From assembly GCA_022578965.1 (NCBI GenBank), contig MU400631.1:1-64000 (forward strand): a stretch of DNA of 64,000 nucleotides, in the 5' to 3' direction. Below, in pieces: positions 1 to 10,566 of the stretch (within the stretch, counting starts at the first letter, position 1; every line of letters begins with the position of its first letter). The stretch comes from Xylaria sp. FL1777 (lineage: Eukaryota > Ascomycota > Sordariomycetes > Xylariales > Xylariaceae). The notes below the pieces were generated by a model. The model was not told the DNA's origin and made no database searches. It worked only from the letters and a program-made list of their open reading frames with translations. Position numbers and translations under genes: made by a program.

Positions 1-591
1 GGGGGCCCGGCCAAGTACCGGCCTTTGTGGTGGCTTTTATTAAGTGGGCACGGTTGCCAATTTTTCCCGGTCTTGCCCTGCTCCCCCCCCCCCCCCCCCC
101 CCCCTCCCCCTCCCCCCTGCTCCCATATCTTGTCTGCGTTGTCATGGACAAGCCGACCGCCTGCATGCGCCAGATGTACTGACACTGGCATCAACAGGTA
201 CTCAAGGCTTGATCTTTGTTATCGACTCGTCGGATCGCCAGCGGATAGAAGAAGCTCGCCAAGAACTGCACCGCATCATAAACGACCGCGAGATGAAGGA
301 TAGTTTATTGCTGGTATTTGCAAACAAGCAAGATATCAAAGATGGTACGTCGTAGCGTCAATCAGCTCGCCACGCAACACAAAAAGAGTCCTGCATGCTG
401 ACCCGTGGTTTGTTGTTGCTATTGTAGCCATGAAACCCCAGGAAGTCACCGAAGCTCTCCAGTTGTCTAAGCTTAAGGATAAGATCTGGTACGTGGTGCC
501 CAGCTGTGCCACGACCGGTGAAGGTCTGCTCGAGGGTCTAGCTTGGCTCTCCAACAACGTCAAGGCTCCTCCCACGCCTGTGAAGAAGTAG
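1..591 (+). CDS. ARF-family small GTPase, 3' part (cut by left edge)
   Basis: C-terminal part of an ADP-ribosylation factor, a myristoylated GTPase of vesicle traffic. Well-supported exons are 198-344 and 428-591 (TAG at 589-591), joined by an intron with GTACGT donor and TTGTAG acceptor in phase 1. They encode the [13 protein letters not shown] segment, the guanine-binding motif ANKQD, and the C-terminal [20 protein letters not shown] segment (SCAT corresponds to the G5 loop). The tail ends in VKK. A preceding exon is suggested at 1-43, where frame 1 reads [10 protein letters not shown], aligning with the family GGQDKIRPLW, but the catalytic Gln reads Pro and the following RHYY-type residues are lost. 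The intron between (44-197) holds a long poly-C run. The sequence resembles fungal Arf6/ArfB more than Arf1, but the paralog is not certain. The left part may carry sequence errors. Confidence 0.8.
83..117. repeat. Poly-C homopolymer tract in intron
   Basis: 22 consecutive C, then T, five C, T and six C, inside the presumed ARF intron. Such tracts are prone to length error, and it lies beside a damaged-looking exon. Confidence 0.95.
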
Positions 592-2348
592 CGCTTCTGA
601 TTCGAGCAAGCGATATCTATTGCCCACCCATCGAAGATGGCACTCAACAAGCCAGATCGACGAACTCGTACCGCTCGTCTTCATAGTCGTCTACTTTCGA
701 ATCCTCTCCTCTTCCGAGGACCCAATTCGCCTGGTTTCACCGAGCCAGACCTGCCACTCACCGATACCCCTCCGCCCGTAGCACGAGATGCAAGTAGATT
801 ATGTAGATTGTCCTACACAAGGGCCTACCTGGTATGACCTTTTGTCCAGTCGCTTTTCTCCACGGAGCCCAGGGAGTAGACGGTCGATCAATCAATTCAA
901 GGGGGAATTTGACAGAGTATGAAAAGATATCTTACTATTTAGGTGCTGTTGTCCTCACATGGTTTCTGCATCCGTTGATAGTGTACGAATGATAATGGAT
1001 GAACGGGTTGGCGGGCCTCTACAAATGCGAAAATGGGAAATGGGAGGGTTAGGAACGACGCGGGACGCGCTTATTATCTACCCATTCATCCACTTGTTTG
1101 GCGGGAGCAGCAGCAGCAGCAGTTAGCACTTGTTATTACTTACTTAATTATTTAATTCATGACGATCCCCTTTTCCGTTTCACCTCCCTTTTCAATAAAT
1201 TAGGTAACGATTCTGTAGCTTTAACGGTATCCGTTAAGTGTGGGCGTGAATGTGGCTTCGTTGCTTTGTTCGTCTTCCTAGGATAGGAGGCGGTTTAGAG
1301 ATTACAACACTGGCTCGAAATACGATACGTGTAGTTCATTTACTTGGTGTAGGCAAAAGGGCAAAGCTCTTGGCACTTCGGATGGTTTCGGATACGGAGT
1401 TGCATGAGAATAAAACTGGTTTTCATCACAACGCCTAAAGCAACAAACTTCACGCCTATTGCTCCCTAGCACAGCAGTGCCTGATTCTCTCACCGAGCAT
1501 TTAACTATCCAATCCATCATAGAAGATACGACAGTTTCAAGTTCGTGATACTCTAAGTTGTGTGTGGATGTATGTAATCGGCATGAACTGTACTAACATG
1601 TGTGACTATAGTTTTATGAATAATCGTGTTAAAACCCCAAACATCAATCAACTCTCCGAGGACCAGAGGATGATAAGTGAACTATCAGATATGGCACTTA
1701 GGTAATTGTCGGGCTCAGGCTCTTATTGCATGATTGTAGTTAGTTAAAGGCTGTTCGCTTTCTCTCTGTCTACCTACTTATCTCCTTATTCCCAAATCAT
1801 ACGCCGTCGGTACTAAAGAAGTGTGTCGACCCTGGATGAGGAAGAGGAGGAACAGGAAACTCCCACTTATAGCATTTGGGCCCGCACGGTATTAAAAAAG
1901 GAGGGAGATTGTGACACAGAAAGAAAAAATCAAGTGGCCGCGGTGGTAATAAGACACTATTGATTCGTCTAATAATCAATTTCTCCCTGCCTAGCTATAT
2001 ACTAGAAATTTCATGATGATGATGACGATGCTCCTGGACGCCTGGCTATGCATAACCTCATGATCATAAAAATAAACACAGACACAGCCCTATGCGCCAT
2101 TATATGAGCTAACTTAGTCTAGTCAACCTTTTGGCACCCTTCTAACTCAATGATGAAGTAGTTAGATAATTAGCTGATTTGGTTTGCCTAGGATCAGTTC
2201 CGAGTGACTACGAGGTCATATTAACAAACTGATTCGGTTGTTCCAGTCGTAAACGAATCTGAATAGTTTATCTCCTCGTTGTCCCTCCTTTTCCTCCTCT
2301 AGAAACACGCCTACGAGGGGCTCTACGCCCTGTACAGTTAGAAGCTGA
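592..2348. other. Gene-free spacer between ARF and SSN3
   Basis: Convergent spacer: both flanking genes end here. No ORF has family motifs or a consistent exon structure. It includes a short (AGC)n run near 1104-1120 and an ATG/GAT trinucleotide run near 2013-2030. I see no tRNA or rRNA. Confidence 0.7.
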
Positions 2349-3904
2349 CTATGCCTCTTTAACCCTTTTAACGGGTCGCGAAACGCCGACGAGACTGTCA
2401 TCTGGCAAACCCGATCGCTTGGTGCCCGGGAGACTACTCGTGCGGATATCATTATCATCCTGACTAACGCGACGCGTAGGATAGGCCGTCTTGAGCCCCT
2501 CGAAGCAGTTCCCGCTGATCCGTTCAGTGCTCGAAGCATTACCCAAGCTCAAGCTAGAAGCAGAACCCGAACCGCCAAAGAAGGGATGGTGTAGGGCCTG
2601 CGCGGCTGTCAAACGCTTCTCAGGGTCGTACTCAAGGAGGCCGGCCAGGAGTCTGTACCCCTCTGCCCCGAGAGACGTGAGGCTGCCGTTCGACGTCGGG
2701 GACGAGGTCGAAGTGTGTGCGTTAATGGTGCTGTAATACCACTTTTCTAGGTGGCTCGTTGAAGCCGCTACCGACGACGACTTGTGGTGTGGATGGTGTG
2801 GATGATGTGGATGGTGGGGTTGGTGATGGCCTGGGTGTAGCATGGGTGGCGTCAGAGTGGACAGGTGACTATACTCGGGCATGCTCGCCAGGAGGGGCCA
2901 GCGCTCTTTGTTGGGCAGGCCCATGATTTCGACGATCTTTTGCATCTGGTTGCGCTGGAAGGGGACGGTTTTCTTATCCATCTTGGCCTCTTCCCCTTTG
3001 AAGATAGGGCGTAGAGACAGCAGCTCAGCGAAGATGCATCCCACGGCCCACAGGTCGATGGCGGGCGTGTAGTGGCGGCTCCCCAGCAGTAATTCGGGTG
3101 CCCGATACCATATCGTCACAACGACTTTATCGCCACTGAAGAGGGAGTGCAGCGGCTTGTTGAACAGCCGCGCAAGTCCGAGATCCCCGATCTTGACGTG
3201 ACCGGATGAGGTTACCATGATGTTGGCGGGCTTGAGGTCACGGTGCAGCACCCAGTTGGTGTGCAGGTACTGGCAGCCGTTCAGTAGTTGGAACATGATG
3301 CTCTTGACGGTGGTGGGCGGGATGTTGTGGCGCGGCTGCTGGGTATGGTGGTGGATGATCTGCAGCAGGTCGTGTTCGGCGTACTCGAAGACCATGAATA
3401 TGCACTTATCCTCGAGGATGATCTCGATCAGGCGGATGACATTGTCGTGGCGCAGCTCTGAGCAGAGGGCCATCTCTCGAATGGCAGACTGAGAGATGCC
3501 GGTATACTGGATCTGCTCACCCTCCTTGTCAGGCTTGAACTTCTTGATGGCAAAGTCGCCCGGCTGGCCCTGGCGCCCGTGGGCCTTGTATACACGCCCA
3601 TAGGTTCCGCTGCTGATGAAGCCTACGACGCGGTACTTGTCCATCACCTTGACCTTGGACTGGTAACCCACCTTGGCACCTCGGTCGCTGGGATCTAGTT
3701 CCATCAGAGAGTTGGTTAGTCCACGGTTTGAATGGTAGCTCGCACAGCCTAGAAAGAGAGGATCGTTGCCTCTTCCTGCTGCTTCGGCACTTATACAGAT
3801 GAAGAGACGAATGACCTGCATCCAATGAATGTCTCTCGAGAGCACTCACTGACACTTGTGCGATGGTAGGCTCTTCCATCGTGGCCGGAGCGGTCCGTAA
3901 CCAT
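2349..3904 (-). CDS. SSN3: Mediator cyclin-dependent kinase Ssn3/CDK8 (Srb10)
   Basis: Kinase of the Mediator CDK8 module; with cyclin C it phosphorylates RNA polymerase II and transcription factors in the nucleus. Model: exon 1 3904-3850 (ATG 3904-3902, 18 codons plus 1 nt), intron with GTGAGT donor and CTTTCTAG acceptor, exon 2 3748-2349; 484 residues. Seen in order: Gly loop [10 protein letters not shown], catalytic Lys in FAIKKFK (about 87), CDK8-type [10 protein letters not shown] helix, [11 protein letters not shown] in place of DFG, and an activation segment [16 protein letters not shown] that lacks the phosphorylatable Thr, as is usual for CDK8. An insert before the C-lobe end is rich in His-Pro ([11 protein letters not shown]). 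The C-terminus ([29 protein letters not shown]) matches fungal Ssn3. An internal ATG at 3704 would give 451 residues; the spliced start is preferred because its phase fits exactly. Confidence 0.93.
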
Positions 3905-4183
3905 GATATATCTCGGCGACGGATGTACATGTGCGTGAATGTAGTCGCCTAAATCCCCCTAGGCGTTGTGTATTGCCTGGCAGCAGCAGAGCGAAACGGA
4001 AGAAGAAAAGGAGGGGATGTTTTCCATCTACATTCCACACTCGAACAACAAAAAATCGTTACCTTCAAATGCAGCCTGGACACTCCTTTTTAGTGTCTGA
4101 GGTCGCGCGGATACTGAGGCGGGCCCCGACGCTGCCGAGGGTGGGTTTGTGAGACTCATTACTTAGGTAAGTACTTAGAGATA

Positions 4184-4208
4184 GCTGGCTGGCTGGCTGG
4201 CTGGCTGG
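4184..4208. repeat. (CTGG)n microsatellite
   Basis: About six head-to-tail GCTG units in the SSN3 upstream region. Confidence 0.9.
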
Positions 4209-4497
4209 TGTCTGAGTACATAGGTAGTAGGCATGTACTATGTAGTTATAGGAGCAGAGCGCCCTTTCCGCGGAAGCCCGGAAGCTACGGTGAGACAAGG
4301 GTGATATCACACTCCGGCGGCGGCAATAGCTTTTGTGTACTCGTGGTAGCAATCAATCGGTACCTAGTATTCAATTTTTGAAAATAGGTTGGTGGTTGAA
4401 GGGCAGTGTGAGTGAGAGTGGTGAGTGAGTGTGACTGTGGGAACCGGGATATGGATGTGGATGAGGATGAATGGCAATTGAAGTGTTAGCCTGTACG

Positions 4498-4705
4498 CAG
4501 TAGGTACCTAAGTACCGTACCCAGCCCTATTATACCTGTTATACAGGTACATGTACCTACCCAGGTAGGTACCCACCTACATGTTGGACCCCGGCATGTT
4601 TTAGTCCGGTGCATGCTAAGTACCTACTGCGTATATATACGTTCAAGTACCTAGGTAGGTAGCGGCTTAACAATTAAACCCCACGCACGTCTACCTACAT
4701 ACTTA
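4498..4705. repeat. TACCTAGGTA-type palindrome cluster
   Basis: Repeated TACCT, AGGTA, GTACCTA and TACCTAGGTAGGT words, many self-complementary, packed into about 200 bp. The same words recur in other spacers (about 13.5, 15.18, 19.3-19.6, 30.4-30.5, 40.85, 47.6 and 52.26 kb); I did not see them in the exons modelled here. Confidence 0.75.
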
Positions 4706-4879
4706 CTTACCTAAAGTAACGACCACAACCACCGTCAACTAACAGCCAGCATTTAGATCGATATATAATCCTTCCCGTCGTCATTTCTTTCGTTTGATTT
4801 GTCTTTTTCTCACTCCGGGAGGCTCAAAAACACGCGTGCGTAAGCAATTACATCATATAAATCCGCATTAGAATTTGTC

Positions 4880-5794
4880 ATGCGGGATACATTCACACCA
4901 TCCCCTCCAGCCCCTCCACCGCCACCCGCGCCCACACAAACTACAGTACTCTTCAGTGTGCCAGGCGACCAGCTCCCGGACCATCTGCCCTCGGTGGACG
5001 AAATCGAGAGCTCTCCACATGTACTCAAACGGCTGGACAGCACACGATGCGTCGTCCGTGTAAGAGAGCACTTTGTTGTGAAGTACGGTTGCGAAGTTGA
5101 CCCAGCACAAGGTCAAAACATGATATTTGCACGACGGTACCTTAACAACCTCGTACCGCGTGTCTTAGCCATTTACCAAAAAACAGGGCCCATGTTGTCA
5201 ACCATCACATATATTGTCATGGAATATTTTCATGGTCGCCAGCTCGATGAGGCCTGGAGCACGCTAGACAACTTGAAGAGGCTGCAGGTTGTCAACGTTC
5301 TACGTGACGCGCTCCAGCTTATTCGGAGCATACCACCACCTAATTACTTCGGTGGCCTAGAGATGACGCAACTTATCGATGATATCTTCTACACTATGCA
5401 CCCAACCCCTGCCAAGAACGGGCCATTCAAGACTGAGAAAGAGCTGGTTCATGGCATGATTCTTTGCTACAGAGATCAAATCGGCCACAGACTCGGCCAC
5501 AGAGCCGACTACTTTTCGCGTGTTCTGCCTCAATTTCTAAAGGGAAATGGTAAGCCAGTGTTCACACATGGTGATCTGCAGCGTAAAAATATCATGATTG
5601 GATCTAGAGGCGAGATTGCGATTCTTGACTGGGACCTTGCAGGATGGTACCCCGTGTGGTGGGAATACGCGATAATGACAGAAGGCTGCGGCAACTGGAA
5701 AGATGATTGGCATGAATATATCCCGAAGATCTTGGATGAGTATCCTAACCAGTATGCTTGGTCTCACGCACTTCGTGTCGAAATGTGGTCTTAG
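4880..5794 (+). CDS. APH-fold phosphotransferase family protein
   Basis: Single-exon, 304-residue protein of the aminoglycoside/choline-kinase-like phosphotransferase family (APH, PF01636 type), cytosolic by absence of any signal. A Pro-rich N-terminus (residues 8-17) is followed by a small N-lobe with KYG (candidate ATP-binding Lys), a hinge YIVMEYFHGRQLDEAW, the catalytic loop FTHGDLQRKNIM (Brenner motif, catalytic Asp and Asn), and the metal-binding ILDWDLAGWYPVWWEYA. The WEYA and NPY-like C-terminus is typical of the large fungal expansion of this family, whose substrates are mostly unknown; real aminoglycoside resistance should not be assumed. The start at 4880 gives a complete fold. Its promoter is the palindrome-rich region upstream. 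Confidence 0.9.
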   Translation: MRDTFTPSPPAPPPPPAPTQTTVLFSVPGDQLPDHLPSVDEIESSPHVLKRLDSTRCVVRVREHFVVKYGCEVDPAQGQNMIFARRYLNNLVPRVLAIYQKTGPMLSTITYIVMEYFHGRQLDEAWSTLDNLKRLQVVNVLRDALQLIRSIPPPNYFGGLEMTQLIDDIFYTMHPTPAKNGPFKTEKELVHGMILCYRDQIGHRLGHRADYFSRVLPQFLKGNGKPVFTHGDLQRKNIMIGSRGEIAILDWDLAGWYPVWWEYAIMTEGCGNWKDDWHEYIPKILDEYPNQYAWSHALRVEMWS

Positions 5795-7021
5795 AAATAC
5801 CGTGAATTGAAATTTTATATGCCAACGCATGACAACGACATTGAGAACGTGCACCCCTCCTGTCAAGTAGAACGGATATCTCCTAACATCCCATCCCTAA
5901 TTCCTTTGTCTCTGATAATTACGTTTTAGTTTAAGAGTAGAACGCTTCATAGTTAGTTCTAACGGGGATAAGGAATAAATGTAAGGTGTATTACCTGAAG
6001 CTATTAATAATAACAACATCCATATCGCTAACATAAGGTTGTTTGAATGTTTGAACAAGACATTTTCAGCCTAACAATCTCACTGAGGGGGGGATAGTAC
6101 GGCCAACACGAGGCTCTGGATTCGCGATCAGCCTCAATTTAGCGCCAGCACCGAAGCTAAGGTAGGATACCAACTACACGCTTTTATAAATGCTGTTGGT
6201 TTATGTTCATTTAAAAGACAGGGGAGGGGATAAACAGGAAAACCACGGGATTTTAGTGCACTGTCACCTGCCCGTCGGTCCAGATGAGTCTCCTGAACGA
6301 AGGCGAAGCGTTTTGCGGGCCAATGTTAGGCCTGACGAATTTACAGTCGGAGAGCATTCTCCAATAGTTATCATGCCAAAGCCCAGGAATTAACCCCTAA
6401 CAATGTTTCTGGTCTGCCAACAAGCCCAACAAATAGGCAACCAACGATGTCGATGACGAAGCATGAAACATTCGACGGCAGTAGCAGTTTGGCCGTGAGG
6501 TACAAAAGCTCGACAAACCGGTAGATATAAATTATAAATTAGAGCGGTAGTTCCTTAAGCCTTATCCTCAGATAAATTCTCATCGGTGCTCGACACTTTA
6601 TTTTCACTTACCACTATAGCTTTATACTTATATGAACGAAAAGAAAATCAGTTTATTTTGTACTATATCCCCTCGACCTCGGAACTTTTGGAATATCAAC
6701 TCGCTGTAAGTCGATGTTTTAAGTGCTGAAATTCGCTGTACTAAATTGACAAGCTCTGATCCAAGTTGATTATCTTTTGCGATGCCTTTAGCTATGTTTC
6801 GTATCGCGTACATAAGCGCTCCTCAGAACCATCATGCTTTGTTCGTGTCCACGAACGGGAAGTGCAGTAACCTCTACCACGTCATAGAAGACATAAATAG
6901 GGACATAGAATATAAAGCGAAGGAGAGTGGTGATCTTAAGCAGTCTATGTCTTTGTTAACCAACTTTAGCTTAGTTAGGTGTCAAGCTCTAACTTGTCCG
7001 AGTTTGACGCCATTTGTCGGT
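5795..7021. other. AT-rich gene-free spacer
   Basis: Follows the APH gene. Short broken ORFs only, no family motif. Looks like decayed sequence; no RNA gene seen. Confidence 0.6.
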
Positions 7022-7345
7022 CTATAACAAGGGCTGATGTCAGGGGTTGGAACTGATTTGTTGACTCTCTATTCTGCATACAATAATCTGTTATGGCTGC
7101 AAAAGTCCATGCCTCCCATCGGGGCTGTTGCCGAGCATGGTGGCTGTCCTTGAGTCTATATACAATTGGTTCGGGGCTTCCTAACCTCCGTGGTCCGCCC
7201 ATATATCTCAGATTAGCGAGGGCTGAATAGCTTCACTTCTAATACGCGAGACAGTCTCAATAGGTCTTAATTCAGCGCAGTACAATCCCGGTGTCTCACC
7301 GAACTATGCGTCTGGAGATAGCACAAGGTGTTCAGCTGGTTCAAC
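7022..7345 (+). repeat. LTR-like dispersed repeat, copy A
   Basis: Near-identical in inverted orientation to about 15970-16312. Over 7141-7240 versus the reverse complement of 16091-16190 I count only two differences, both transitions; 7041-7140 is about 95% and 7241-7345 about 90% identical by eye. The match begins around TATAACAAGGGCTG and fades past the TGTAACAC word near 7345. No coding capacity. A solo LTR or other transposon fragment is the likely source; element ends and target duplications were not established. Confidence 0.8.
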
Positions 7346-7457
7346 GCGTGTAACACGGTCTAATCCACCGCCAGAGAAGCAGTATGAGCATAGCCGGCAC
7401 ATCAACCGAGCGGTGCCACTAAGGCACTGCCAGGAATGAACGGCCGAGACTATCGAT

Positions 7458-7715
7458 ATGCTCAAGTCCCAAGGTGTTTTGATACCCCTATCTAGTGGGA
7501 CATCCGGCTCTAGCTCGAGATCTAGCGGTGCTAGAGTATCGTCTAGCCATGACCGAACACAGTATTATAGATCTTCCTACAACACAGCTTCCTTGTCTAG
7601 GCAGGATCTCCTAGATGGTCAGATGTCTTCGGATGGGCACTGGACGTGGAGTGCAAGATACGGCGACTGGTACCACGTTGGCAGATATGGGCGAATAACT
7701 TGGGCTCAGCAGTAA
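7458..7715 (+). CDS. Hypothetical small protein with aromatic C-terminal motif
   Basis: 85-codon ORF from ATG 7458 to TAA. The first half is Ser-rich. The last 30 residues read GHWTWSARYGDWYHVG then GRITWAQQ, a regular spacing of Trp and Tyr (W-x-W-x4-Y-x2-W-Y) ending almost at the stop. From memory, similar aromatic tails occur at the ends of many small fungal proteins of unknown function. It starts just after the LTR-like repeat in otherwise decayed DNA, so it may be a 3' exon or gene fragment rather than a complete gene. No function can be assigned. Confidence 0.35.
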   Translation: MLKSQGVLIPLSSGTSGSSSRSSGARVSSSHDRTQYYRSSYNTASLSRQDLLDGQMSSDGHWTWSARYGDWYHVGRYGRITWAQQ

Positions 7716-8701
7716 GGTTCGAACTTAGGGGATAGATGAAGATGTAAATCTAAAAGAGTCTTGAAGGGTGTCATTTATTCTTATATTAGTTATGTTTCAT
7801 TTCGGCAAAGTCTGTGTAGTATACTATCAAAAGATCCTAACCTTCAAAACAGTTGCCCATTGATAGCCTTTTGTGACAGTGACATACCACAACTAGAGCG
7901 TGTGTATAAGTACATAGTTTGACAGTTATATAACCATACGAAAAGTTATTAAGGTAGTCTTCCATAAAATAATTTGTTAGATTTCGTACTGGGCTAAAAC
8001 GTAGTAAACTAAGCCATAAGGCCACTTGTAAGAGGATCACCCCTTTAACTAATACTTAGATACATAATAGAAACATAGAACCTATACCTATTATGTATAA
8101 GCTATGTGTGTGTAAGATGACACATGACGCACAGAAAAGAACAACAGAATCAACATACCTTCAACGTAAGCAATCTATGCAATAAACCATGGTTAGATCG
8201 GCAGCACCAAAATCTAACAGTCTCCGCATTATCATATTTCGATTAAGTAAACTTTAAAGTGTAACACACTACTACCATCCAATACTTCGTAGGAATTCCC
8301 ACAAGTCTCCTACAAGTCAATCATCCTTACATTGATAACTTGTCACTCTAATCAGAAAGAAGGTCTCTAAACGCTACAGGCTTTGGTACACATTCTGAAA
8401 TTTTAACATCAAGCTCATTGAATTATTAGGCAATCCTTTACGGTTGTGGTAGATGCAATTAGGATTTACCCTACTTAACTGGCTGGAGTCTAGCGCATAG
8501 AAGTCGTTAGACTACGAGAAGTGTGAAGTCTACCCCAGATCCTCATGTTATCTACTACCCAGAGCAAGAAATTAGAATGGACGTCGACATCCTGATGGAG
8601 GTTCACTTTATTCAGTTGATTGTAATTTCGAGATAGTAATAAGATCCACAAGGGCTCTAAACACCAAAATCTCTCTTGCTTGCTCTCTTTCCCTTCCTTT
8701 T
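7716..8701. other. AT-rich spacer downstream of ARP2
   Basis: 3' flank of the minus-strand ARP2 gene. Very AT-rich, no supported coding region or repeat. Confidence 0.6.
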
Positions 8702-10055
8702 CTAACGTGGCCCTAATTTTTCTAGGACTCTTGGTCCTTGTTCTGCCCATTCTTCCTTGGTTATCCACATACTTTCGTTGTCGGCCATAATGTTGGCAAG
8801 CACGGCGCCGCCTAGAAAAACCATGTGTCTCCGGCGTGGCGGGTCCTCTATCCTAACCTTGAACTTGTTTAGCCGCTCCGGGTCGCCCCCGAGAACGCGC
8901 GTAAGCCACAGCTGCTTCAGCTCTTTCTCTAGTCTCGATGGTAGACCTGGGTACATGCTACTGCCACCCGAAAGCACTATCGCCTTAAACAAAGAAGAGC
9001 GGACGTCAACGTCGGCGGACTGGATTGTGTTAAAGAGGAATTCGGCAATACCCGGTTGCTCACAGTCGACGAGGTGAGGTTGGAAGAGACATTCGGGAGC
9101 TTCAAATCGCTCGCTCCCTACTCGGATTACACGGCCGTCGGGAAGCGTGTAGCTCTCTACCAACACTGTAGTGTCCTCACTCAGGCGCTTGTCCAGTTCT
9201 AGGTCGTACGACACGTAGCAGAGCTTTTCCTTGATCTGACGGACAGTTTCAAAATCGGCGGTTCGATTGAGTGCGTAGCCCCGCCGTAGAAGAAGCGCTA
9301 TGAGATTGCGTGTGACGTCGCGACCAGCAACGTCTAACCTTCGGGTCAAATGGTTGAGCACGACGGATTCGTAGACAGGGACGATATGTGTGACACCATC
9401 ACCAGAATCGACTACCACGCCAGAGCTTAGACCTAGAGAGAAACAACATAGATCGTCAATAATTGTACCAGACAAGGCATCAGTTAACTCGGCGACGGCC
9501 ACACGCACCTTGCGCATATAAGGCTAGCACAGCCTGAATAGCGACGTAAACGCCACCAAATTCGTAACGCTCGAACATGACCTCGCACATCTGCTCTCGG
9601 TTTTTGAGGGGATTCATGGGAGGCTCGGTAAGCAGGATCTTGCGGCCACGGGGGTCGATCTGCATCTTCTCGAAGAAGGTGAAGTCCCAGAGATGCTGCA
9701 TGTCATCCCACCTCTTGACGATGCCGTTCTCCATGGGATAGGTGATCTGAAGCATTGTGCGGGCGGCGGCAGCCTCGTCGCCACACATGATATCTTTGAT
9801 GGTGATATCATTGTCACTACCTCGCTCTTCGGTTCGCAGGATCGGTCGACCGACGATGGAGGGGAATTGGTGTTCGGGGAAATTCTGGGCGGCATACCCA
9901 ACCTTTAAGAAGCCGGTGCCTCCATCGAGAACTAGTGCACGTCCAGGTCAGAAAGAGGGATGCGAAAGTATCGATGTAAAAACACATGCACCCAAAGGCA
10001 CCGAGACACCGAGACACCGGGGAGGTCGCTACGAACCGATAGGAGGAGCTGTCAT
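8702..10055 (-). CDS. ARP2: Actin-related protein 2 (Arp2/3 complex)
   Basis: Subunit of the Arp2/3 complex that nucleates branched actin filaments at endocytic patches. Three exons: 10055-10037 (19 nt, MTAPPI plus 1 nt), 9931-9509, and 9432-8702; 390 residues, the usual length. Intron 1 uses donor GTTCGT and acceptor CACTAG; intron 2 uses GTGCGT and CTCTCTAG. The joined N-terminus reads [20 protein letters not shown], the actin-fold phosphate loop. Further landmarks are [44 protein letters not shown], the second phosphate loop [35 protein letters not shown], and the C-terminal [11 protein letters not shown]. The tiny first exon is inferred from splice phase and family alignment, but it restores the expected N-terminus exactly. 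Confidence 0.95.
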
Positions 10056-10566
10056 GATTGCCTCTCTCTCGGGCGTGTTATCAGAGCACGAAGATTACCA
10101 CGGCTCGCCCGAGAGGATCGATCAAACGGGCCGAGTCTCGAGTCGCCAGGAGCTTTGTGGGAGAGATATACGAGGGAGAGGGCGGGGCCGGTCCGAGGTA
10201 CGAAGCTCAGTGATTGCGACGGCAGGGGGCGGTGGATTGGAAATGACGAGGAGGCTGTCGTCAGACCTGCTAGACTGGTAATTGATAGTGTGGCTGCAAT
10301 TGTGGCTGTGCAAGTTGCATGCAATGGACAGGTAGTACATGTAGGTACCCCGCGTTAAGTCAGAGCTTATGTAATACAATAACCCCTCTAAGCCGAGTGA
10401 CAGGGCGTCCGTCACAAAGTGTAAGTGACGACATGCTCCGCTCGCTCAATGGCTTGATAGAAAATGAATGATGGAATTATTTACTTCAAGATTTAAGTAT
10501 ATCGGGAGGAGCCCCATTTTGAAGAAAGTGTCTCAGCATATAGCCCTGCTCTAACTTACAACAGCA
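10056..10566. promoter_or_regulatory. Divergent promoter ARP2 / racemase
   Basis: 511 bp between the two start codons, transcribed outward in both directions. No TATA box stands out on either side. A GTAGGTACC word near 10341-10349 belongs to the palindrome family seen elsewhere. Confidence 0.5.

Larger units (their letters stand above)
3905..4879. other. Divergent promoter region SSN3 / APH gene
   Basis: Spacer shared by two divergent 5' ends. It contains a CTGG tandem run (4184-4208), a GTGA-rich stretch (about 4405-4440) and a dense cluster of ACCT/AGGT palindromes (about 4498-4705). No coding region is supported. Confidence 0.7.

Noticed and set aside
4880..5794. True aminoglycoside resistance gene
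   Set aside because: The APH fold is widely expanded in fungi with other substrates; nothing points to antibiotic phosphorylation.
9757..10358. Plus-strand ORFs of 174 and 132 codons
   Set aside because: They lie antisense to ARP2 exons and promoter; Arg/Gly-rich shadow composition.
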